Assembly: GCA_031379665.1 (NCBI GenBank)
Contig: JANNFI010000019.1
Coordinates: forward strand, 1-28,261
Length of the DNA stretch: 28,261 nt
Source: SZUA-254 sp031379665
GTDB taxonomy: Bacteria; Bacteroidota; Ignavibacteria; UBA10030; SZUA-254
Direction: 5' to 3'
Position numbers and translations under genes: made by a program. The notes under the pieces are model-generated. The model ran no database searches and was not told the DNA's origin. It saw only the letters and a list, made by a program, of their open reading frames with translations. Positions 23,639 to 28,261 of the stretch are shown piece by piece. How positions within the stretch are numbered: the stretch's first letter is position 1; every line of letters begins with the position of its first letter.

Positions 23639-24252
23639 CGGGGTTTCCCGGACTGGGTCAGGGGCGGAGTCCGGGGCGACTCCGGTGGGTCGGAGAAAAT
23701 CTCGGCGCTGAACCTGTACACGGCGACTCCGGGGGTTCCGATCGGCACGGGGAGGATTTCGCACTTCCTGAAGAGGTGGAGAAGGAAGGTGTCGGCGTCC
23801 CACCCGTACTCGGTCGCGACCTGCGGAAGCAGGAGCCATTTCGCGGACCCGGTCTCGAGGTAAAGGCCGTCCCTGCCGATCACGATGTCGGAGGTCGCTT
23901 CGACGCTGACCTTGGGGGAGAGGAGCGAGATTTCGATCCCGATCCGGTGGAGCTCCGCGGGGCGAACCGGCGCGAATCGGTGGTCGTCGAGCGCGGCCTT
24001 GACGGCTGAGCGCCACACAGCCTCAACGATGGGATAGATCGGCTCAAAAAAACCGATACATCCGCGTAATTCGCCGGAAATCGTGAGGGTGACGAAGGCG
24101 CCGCAGGGCTGAAGGAGAATCGGGTCGGACGTATCGGGGGAGGGAGGCGTCTGTTTCCTGACGGCCGCCTCCATCGAGCTCCTGCCGCTCCGCAGGAGGA
24201 AATTTTTCTGCACCGGCGAGAGCCGGAGCGCCGTGACCTCGGTGACAGCCAT
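23635..24252 (-). CDS. amrA: AmmeMemoRadiSam system protein A (AMMECR1 domain)
   Basis: A 205-residue AMMECR1-domain protein, opening MAVTEVTALRLSPVQKNFLL. It carries the family core PCGAFVTLTISGELRGCIGF (49-68) with the invariant LRGCIG motif, AVWRSAVKAALDDHRFAPVRPAEL, IGIEISLLSPKV, and LYLETGSAKWLLLPQVATEYGWDADTFLLHLFRKC. AMMECR1 proteins often occur with MEMO1 and a radical-SAM enzyme as a three-part system of unknown chemistry. Here the MEMO1 gene is fused by an ATGA overlap, but no radical-SAM gene is adjacent. This is the first gene of the long minus-strand run. No Shine-Dalgarno or convincing promoter was seen upstream. Confidence 0.92.
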   Translation of the reverse strand: MAVTEVTALRLSPVQKNFLLRSGRSSMEAAVRKQTPPSPDTSDPILLQPCGAFVTLTISGELRGCIGFFEPIYPIVEAVWRSAVKAALDDHRFAPVRPAELHRIGIEISLLSPKVSVEATSDIVIGRDGLYLETGSAKWLLLPQVATEYGWDADTFLLHLFRKCEILPVPIGTPGVAVYRFSAEIFSDPPESPRTPPLTQSGKPR

Positions 24253-24410
24253 CGATGGATAGTAAGGAAAAGCGACAAGAGATACAATACGCGACGAACT
24301 AGCTAGCCTCGCCGTCTTGACCGTCTTCCGGTTTTTCGGTATGTTTCCGCCGTTCGGTGCGGGCACCAACCGGAACGGAATTCGCCGGCGCGAATGAGGA
24401 GAAACCGGTA

Positions 24411-24439
24411 TTGCATGCTTCCGCCCGTTCAGATAGATT
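24411..24439 (+). promoter_or_regulatory. Predicted promoter of the phosphohexomutase gene
   Basis: TTGCAT (24411-24416), exactly 17 nt, then TAGATT (24434-24439). The start codon is 26 nt downstream, with AGGTG between. It lies in the 212-nt divergent spacer shared with the AMMECR1 gene; the rest of that spacer shows nothing recognisable. Confidence 0.5.
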
Positions 24440-24464
24440 ATCCAACAATATAGGTGCGACGACG

Positions 24465-25814
24465 ATGTCATTGATGGTCAGTATTTCCGGGGTCCGGGGT
24501 GTGGTGGGCGATTCGCTCACGCCGGAGGTCGTGGTTCGGTACGCGGCCGCGTTCGCGCGGTACTCCGGAGGCGGGAAGATCGTCCTCGGGAGGGACGGCC
24601 GTATCACCGGCGCACCCTTTGCGAACATCATCTCGTCGACACTCCTCTCGATGGGGTGCGACGTCCTCGCCCTGGGGGTCGTTCCCACGCCAACGATCGG
24701 CCTGACGGTGGCGACCGAAGGCGCCGCTGGCGGGATCTCCATCACCGCCTCGCACAACCCGATGCAGTGGAACGGCATGAAATTCATCGGCCCCTCGGGG
24801 ATGTTTCTCGACGGCCCGGAGAACGCGCGCCTCCAGGAGATTCTGTCAGAACCGCCGCGGTACGCGCCCTGGGATGGAATGGGGCGCCATACAAAGGACG
24901 AGGCGGCGGCCCGCCGGCACGTTGACGCGGTCCTATCGCATCCCCTGGTGAAACCCGACGCGATCCGGAAACGCTCATTTAAAATTGTTGCCGACTGCAT
25001 CAATGCCGCCGGGGGGGTGGTCGTCCCGGGAATGCTCCGCCTGCTCGGATGCACGGTGATCGGCTTGAACGACGACGTCAGCGGGGTGTTCGCGAGGACC
25101 CCGGAGCCGCTCCCGGAGAACCTCGGCGCGCTCTGCGAGGCGGTGAAGCGCAATGGCGCGGACCTCGGCATCGCCGTCGATCCGGACGTCGATCGCCTCG
25201 TCTTCATCACGGAAAAAGGGGAACCCTTCGGGGAGGAGTATACCGTCACCGCCGCAGTGGACTACGTGCTCGGCGCTTCGCCACGGGGCGCCGGCAAGGT
25301 GGTCGTGAACCTCTCCACCACGCGCGCCGTGGAGGATGTCGCCGCGCGGTATGGCGCGAGCGTCGAGCGGACTCCGGTGGGGGAAATCAACGTCGCGGGG
25401 AGGATGAAGGCGATCGGAGCCGTAATCGGCGGGGAGGGAAGCGGCGGGGTGATCTTCCCGGGAATCCACCATATGCGCGACGCCATTGCGGGCATCGGGT
25501 TGATCCTCTCATCGCTTGCGCAATCCGGGAAAACGATGTCCGCATTCAGGGCGTCGCTCCCGGAGTACGTCATCAGGAAAACATCGATCCGCTCCGAGGG
25601 GAAGGACACGGCCGCTCTCATCGAGGCGGTCGCGTCGCGACTTTCGACGACCGCCCACACCAACCGCGACGACGGCGTGAAATTCGATTTCGATGACGGC
25701 TGGGTGCATCTGCGCAGATCGAACACCGAGCCGATCGTCCGCATCATCACCGAAGCCCGCACCGCCGCCGCCGCCGAAGCCCTCCTGACGAGGTTCAAGG
25801 ACGAACTGGGCTGA
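24465..25814 (+). CDS. glmM: Phosphoglucosamine mutase / phosphomannomutase family enzyme
   Basis: Alpha-D-phosphohexomutase of 449 residues. It opens MSLMVSISGVRGVVGDSLTP, the N-terminal form typical of FCB-group GlmM. The phosphoserine loop is TASHNP with S96. The metal loop is DPDVDR (239-244; Ala is more common at the fourth position), the sugar loop GGEGSGG (322-328), and the phosphate loop RRSNTEP near the C-terminus. The predicted main role is converting glucosamine-6-phosphate to glucosamine-1-phosphate for peptidoglycan and lipopolysaccharide. The SNTEP loop is nearer to phosphomannomutase/phosphoglucomutase than to classic GlmM, so substrate is uncertain. The ATG at 24465 is preferred over earlier in-frame starts; AGGTG lies upstream. 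Confidence 0.9.
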   Translation: MSLMVSISGVRGVVGDSLTPEVVVRYAAAFARYSGGGKIVLGRDGRITGAPFANIISSTLLSMGCDVLALGVVPTPTIGLTVATEGAAGGISITASHNPMQWNGMKFIGPSGMFLDGPENARLQEILSEPPRYAPWDGMGRHTKDEAAARRHVDAVLSHPLVKPDAIRKRSFKIVADCINAAGGVVVPGMLRLLGCTVIGLNDDVSGVFARTPEPLPENLGALCEAVKRNGADLGIAVDPDVDRLVFITEKGEPFGEEYTVTAAVDYVLGASPRGAGKVVVNLSTTRAVEDVAARYGASVERTPVGEINVAGRMKAIGAVIGGEGSGGVIFPGIHHMRDAIAGIGLILSSLAQSGKTMSAFRASLPEYVIRKTSIRSEGKDTAALIEAVASRLSTTAHTNRDDGVKFDFDDGWVHLRRSNTEPIVRIITEARTAAAAEALLTRFKDELG

Positions 25815-25878
25815 GGACGCGGCCCGCGTCCGGGAACTCCTGCTCCTCGGCCGGATCCCGGGCATCGGCGTCAGGAGA

Positions 25879-26964
25879 TTGAGGTCGTTGGTGTCATTCT
25901 TCGGCGATCCGGTCCTGGTCCGCCACGCGGCCGAACCGCGACTCACGGCGGTCCCCGGATTCACCGCCCGCATCGCCGCCGACGTCCAACGTTTCTTCGT
26001 TTCACCGGCGCTCGCGGTGGGGGAGGTCGAGGTCTCGCGACAACTCTCGGAGCTCGCCTCGGCAGGAGGAAGCATCCTCCACCTCTGGGACCCGCTCTAC
26101 CCGCCGCGTCTCGCGGCCATCTTTGACGCCCCTCCCGTCCTCTTCGTCACCGGCAATCGTGAGCGCGGCTGCGATCCCTGCGTCGCCGTCGTGGGGACCC
26201 GGCGTCCCACGCCGTACGGGCTGGTGATGGCGGAATATTTCGCCCGCGAACTGGGCTCCGCCGGGGTAACGGTCGTGAGCGGGCTCGCCAGGGGGATCGA
26301 TACGAGGGCACACCGCGCGGCGCTCGACTCAGGCGGCGCGACCATCGCGGTCATCGGCACGGGGCCAGACCGGTGTTACCCGCCGGAGAACCGTCGTCTC
26401 GCCGGCGATATCGCGGCCTCGGGGGCGGTGTTCTCAGAATATCCACCAGGGGCGGGCCCCGAGCCGGGAAATTTCCCGAGGCGGAACAGGATCATCAGCG
26501 GGCTCTCCCTCGGCACGCTGGTGGTCGAATCTGACGACGACGGCGGGGCGATGATTACCGCCTCGATGGCCCTCGACCAGGACAGGGAGGTCTTCGCCGT
26601 CCCGGGAACCGTCCACTCGCGCAAGAGCAGGGGGTGCCACGCCCTCATCCGCGACGGGAAGGCCAAACTGGTGGAGCGTGTCGACGACGTCCTCTGTGAA
26701 ATCGTTGGCGGGTTGCCCGGCGGAACCCCGCCGCAGGGTGCGACCACGCCTTCGTCCGCGATGGCGCGTTCGCGCGAACCCCGCGCGCTTCCCCCTCCGG
26801 AACGGGCGGTTTATAACCTGCTCGGGGGTGAACCTGTCCACGTCGACGAGCTGGCAGGGCGGTCGTCGCTCGCGATACCTGACCTCCTCGTCACCCTCCT
26901 CTCGCTCGAAATGAAAAACCTCGTTCGGCAGCTCCCGGGAAAATATTTCATCAGGCAGATCTGA
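25879..26964 (+). CDS. dprA: DNA processing protein DprA
   Basis: DprA binds incoming single-stranded DNA and loads RecA on it in transformation. The 361-residue frame from TTG 25879 has the Rossmann-like core with VAVVGTRRPTPYG, VVSGLARGIDTRAH, EYPPGAGPEPGNFPRRNRII and the GGAMITAS/VFAVPG segments, then a C-terminal winged-helix domain (about 305-361, PPPERAVYNLLGGEPVHVDE). The first conventional start codon is this TTG, but the conserved N-terminal helix-hairpin-helix segment continues upstream in frame (LLLLGRIPGIGVRRLRSL, from about 25840). No ATG, GTG or TTG exists in that stretch, so the true start may be a CTG near 25840. The recA gene in this window is its expected partner. Competence itself is not shown. 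Confidence 0.93.
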   Translation: MRSLVSFFGDPVLVRHAAEPRLTAVPGFTARIAADVQRFFVSPALAVGEVEVSRQLSELASAGGSILHLWDPLYPPRLAAIFDAPPVLFVTGNRERGCDPCVAVVGTRRPTPYGLVMAEYFARELGSAGVTVVSGLARGIDTRAHRAALDSGGATIAVIGTGPDRCYPPENRRLAGDIAASGAVFSEYPPGAGPEPGNFPRRNRIISGLSLGTLVVESDDDGGAMITASMALDQDREVFAVPGTVHSRKSRGCHALIRDGKAKLVERVDDVLCEIVGGLPGGTPPQGATTPSSAMARSREPRALPPPERAVYNLLGGEPVHVDELAGRSSLAIPDLLVTLLSLEMKNLVRQLPGKYFIRQI

Positions 26965-26997
26965 GGCGCCGGAACCGCGCGCCCGGTCACTCGCGGC

Positions 26998-27028
26998 TTT
27001 CCTCTTGCCGGGAATTTTCGTATTTTGG
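26998..27028 (+). promoter_or_regulatory. Predicted promoter of the DUF3109 gene
   Basis: TTTC (26998-27001), 19 nt, then TATTTTGG (27021-27028) resemble the Bacteroidota -33/-7 pattern and share TTTTCG before the -7 box with the rpmB promoter. The ATG at 27036 is only 8 nt past the box, so the transcript would be nearly leaderless. Confidence 0.45.
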
Positions 27029-27035
27029 CTCCGAT

Positions 27036-27626
27036 ATGATGATCATCGGCGAAGTACTCGTGGACGACGACGTCGCGACGGAGCGTTTCAGTTGCGATCT
27101 CGCGAAGTGCAAGGGCGCCTGCTGCACCCTCGAGGGCACGCGCGGGGCACCGCTGCTGGACGAAGAAAAAGAGTTCGTCGAGCAGCACTATCCGTCCGTC
27201 CGGAAATACCTGGCTCCCCGGAACATCAAGGTCATCGAACGAAAGGGGATGGTCGACGGATTCGCCGGCGCCTATGCAACGGCGGTCATCGACAACAAGG
27301 AGTGCGTATTCGTGATGTGGGAGGGGGATGTCGCGAAGTGCTCGTTCGAGATGGCCTTCAACAATGGCGAGATCCCCTGGAGGAAACCCCTCTCCTGCCA
27401 TCTGTTCCCGCTCCGGTATTCGGGCGGAGAGCCGGGACTCCTGCGGTACGAGGAGATTCCGGAATGCACCGCGGGACGCGAGAAGGGAAGCGCGGCCGGT
27501 ACGAGGCTCCACGAATTCGTGAAGGACGCCCTCGTGAGGCGCCTCGGGGCCGACTGGTACGGCCTGCTCGACGAGCGGAGCGCGGCGATGGCCGGATCTG
27601 CGGAGAGGCCTGAGGGGGAGGCGTAA
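27036..27626 (+). CDS. DUF3109 family cysteine-rich protein
   Basis: A 196-residue protein of the DUF3109 family, opening MMIIGEVLVDDDVATERFSC. Conserved cysteines occur in FSCDLAKCKGACCTLEG (C20, C25, C29, C30), in an internal CVFVMWEGDVAKCSF segment, in the KPLSCHLFPLRY motif and in IPECTAG, suggesting an iron-sulfur or metal site. The biochemical function of the family is not established. No Shine-Dalgarno precedes the ATG, and the predicted promoter lies immediately upstream. A second ATG follows directly. It ends 6 nt before rpoN, so the two are probably co-transcribed. Confidence 0.88.
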   Translation: MMIIGEVLVDDDVATERFSCDLAKCKGACCTLEGTRGAPLLDEEKEFVEQHYPSVRKYLAPRNIKVIERKGMVDGFAGAYATAVIDNKECVFVMWEGDVAKCSFEMAFNNGEIPWRKPLSCHLFPLRYSGGEPGLLRYEEIPECTAGREKGSAAGTRLHEFVKDALVRRLGADWYGLLDERSAAMAGSAERPEGEA

Positions 27627-27632
27627 CCGACG

Positions 27633-28261
27633 ATGCTCCATCTCTCACAGCGCCTGTCGCTCCAGCAGAAACTCACACCGCAGCAGGTCCAGTACCTCCA
27701 GCTGCTTCAACTCCCGATCCTCGCGCTGGAGCAACGGATCAAAGCCGAGCTCGAGATGAACCCCCTGCTCGAAGAAGAGACCGAGACGGAACAGGTTCAG
27801 GAGAACGCCGACGCAAAAACGGCGGAAGCGCCGGAGGCGACCGAAACGGAATCGCGCGCCGAAACCACCGCCGACCGCGAGAGCGGCGAATTCTCCGCCG
27901 AAGATTACATGAGCGACGATTACGACGGCTACAAAACCGGGATCGCCCGCTCCGACCACGAGGACCGGGAGGATTACCCGCAGCCGGCGGAGCAGACCCT
28001 GATCCAACGCCTCTCCGACCAGATCTCGTTGCTCGACCTGCAAGGCGAGGAACGACTCCTCGCCGACGAAATCCTCGGCAACATCGACGAGGACGGCTAC
28101 CTCCGGAGGAGCCTCTCGCTCATCCTCCAGGATGTCAACCTTGGTCACGGTCTCTCGCTCACGACCGAATGCAGCGAAGCGGTCCTCGCCCGCATCCAGC
28201 GGCTCGATCCACCCGGCATCGGCTCGCGCACGCTCCAGGAATGCCTCGTCGTGCAGATGGA
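27633..28261 (+). CDS. rpoN: RNA polymerase sigma-54 factor RpoN (partial, 5' part)
   Basis: The N-terminal 209 residues of sigma-54, running to the window edge without a stop. It opens MLHLSQRLSLQQKLTPQQVQ. The Gln/Leu-rich activator-interacting region I includes YLQLLQLPILALEQRIKAEL and EMNPLLEEE (to about 49). An acidic linker (about 50-115) contains SAEDYMSDDYDGYKT, a form seen in FCB-group RpoN. The core-binding domain then starts (DQISLLDLQGEERLLADEIL, GNIDEDGYL, RIQRLDPPGIGSRTLQECL). Sigma-54 directs transcription that needs AAA+ enhancer-binding activators. GGGGGAGG lies 12 nt before the ATG. DNA-binding and RpoN-box regions are beyond the window. Confidence 0.96.
   Translation, partial: MLHLSQRLSLQQKLTPQQVQYLQLLQLPILALEQRIKAELEMNPLLEEETETEQVQENADAKTAEAPEATETESRAETTADRESGEFSAEDYMSDDYDGYKTGIARSDHEDREDYPQPAEQTLIQRLSDQISLLDLQGEERLLADEILGNIDEDGYLRRSLSLILQDVNLGHGLSLTTECSEAVLARIQRLDPPGIGSRTLQECLVVQM

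Noticed and set aside
23639..24016. 126-codon N-terminal extension of the MEMO1-family protein.
   Set aside because: It is antisense-free but overlaps the AMMECR1 gene in another frame and has shadow composition. The ATGA overlap start fits far better.
1..28261. tRNA or rRNA genes, CRISPR arrays, insertion sequences, prophage or defence islands.
   Set aside because: None was recognised by eye on either strand. Gene content is consistently chromosomal and there is no clear composition break apart from the short AT-rich spacers.

Overview
The window (about 28 kb, GC-rich, densely coded on both strands) looks like ordinary chromosome from a member of the Bacteroidota/Chlorobiota (FCB) group, most likely a GC-rich Ignavibacteria- or Kapabacteria-like lineage. 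The evidence is a PorV/PorQ-type outer-membrane protein, an Ig-like lipoprotein with the CASQGP..GGP..PP start common in this group, paired SPOR lipoproteins, a glycine-zipper OmpA lipoprotein, an FCB-style RpoN, and several promoters of the Bacteroidota type (TTTG or TTG, about 19-20 nt, TAnnTTTG-like). Strong Shine-Dalgarno sequences also occur, for example before the response regulator and the small barrel gene. The lineage is an inference. I saw no tRNA, rRNA, CRISPR array, insertion sequence, integrase or phage gene.

Layout. Positions 1-4808 (minus) hold pgsA-pgpA-cinA, a stand-alone response regulator with its own promoter, recA and a recX cut by the window edge. Positions 4809-4986 are an AT-rich spacer with a degenerate 12-bp tandem repeat and the rpmB terminator. 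Next come rpmB and a small outer-membrane barrel gene. Positions 5808-10136 (minus) encode a MacA/MacB- or Lol-like exporter made of adaptor, ATPase and two separate permeases. Positions 10253-14157 (plus) carry tsaD, mltG and a large Ig-like lipoprotein. Two overlapping SPOR lipoprotein genes (minus) lie divergent from a PorV/PorQ-family gene (plus).

Positions 16277-24252 (minus) form a nine-gene run: AMMECR1-domain protein, MEMO1-family protein, DUF2520 dehydrogenase-like protein, enoyl-CoA hydratase, an unrecognised membrane-anchored protein, glycyl-tRNA synthetase, OmpA lipoprotein, TPR protein and ZIP metal transporter. Most adjacent pairs overlap by 4 nt (ATGA or GTGA) or sit very close. 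Positions 24465-28261 (plus) hold a glmM-type phosphohexomutase, dprA, a DUF3109 cysteine-rich protein and the 5' part of rpoN.

Functionally the window is mainly housekeeping: recombination (recA, recX, dprA), phospholipid synthesis (pgsA, pgpA), translation (rpmB, glycyl-tRNA synthetase, tsaD) and envelope biogenesis (mltG, SPOR proteins, OmpA, barrels, glmM). The least understood parts are the AmmeMemoRadiSam A/B pair with no adjacent radical-SAM gene, the 12-bp repeat array before pgsA, the dprA start, and the small unrecognised gene coupled to the enoyl-CoA hydratase.
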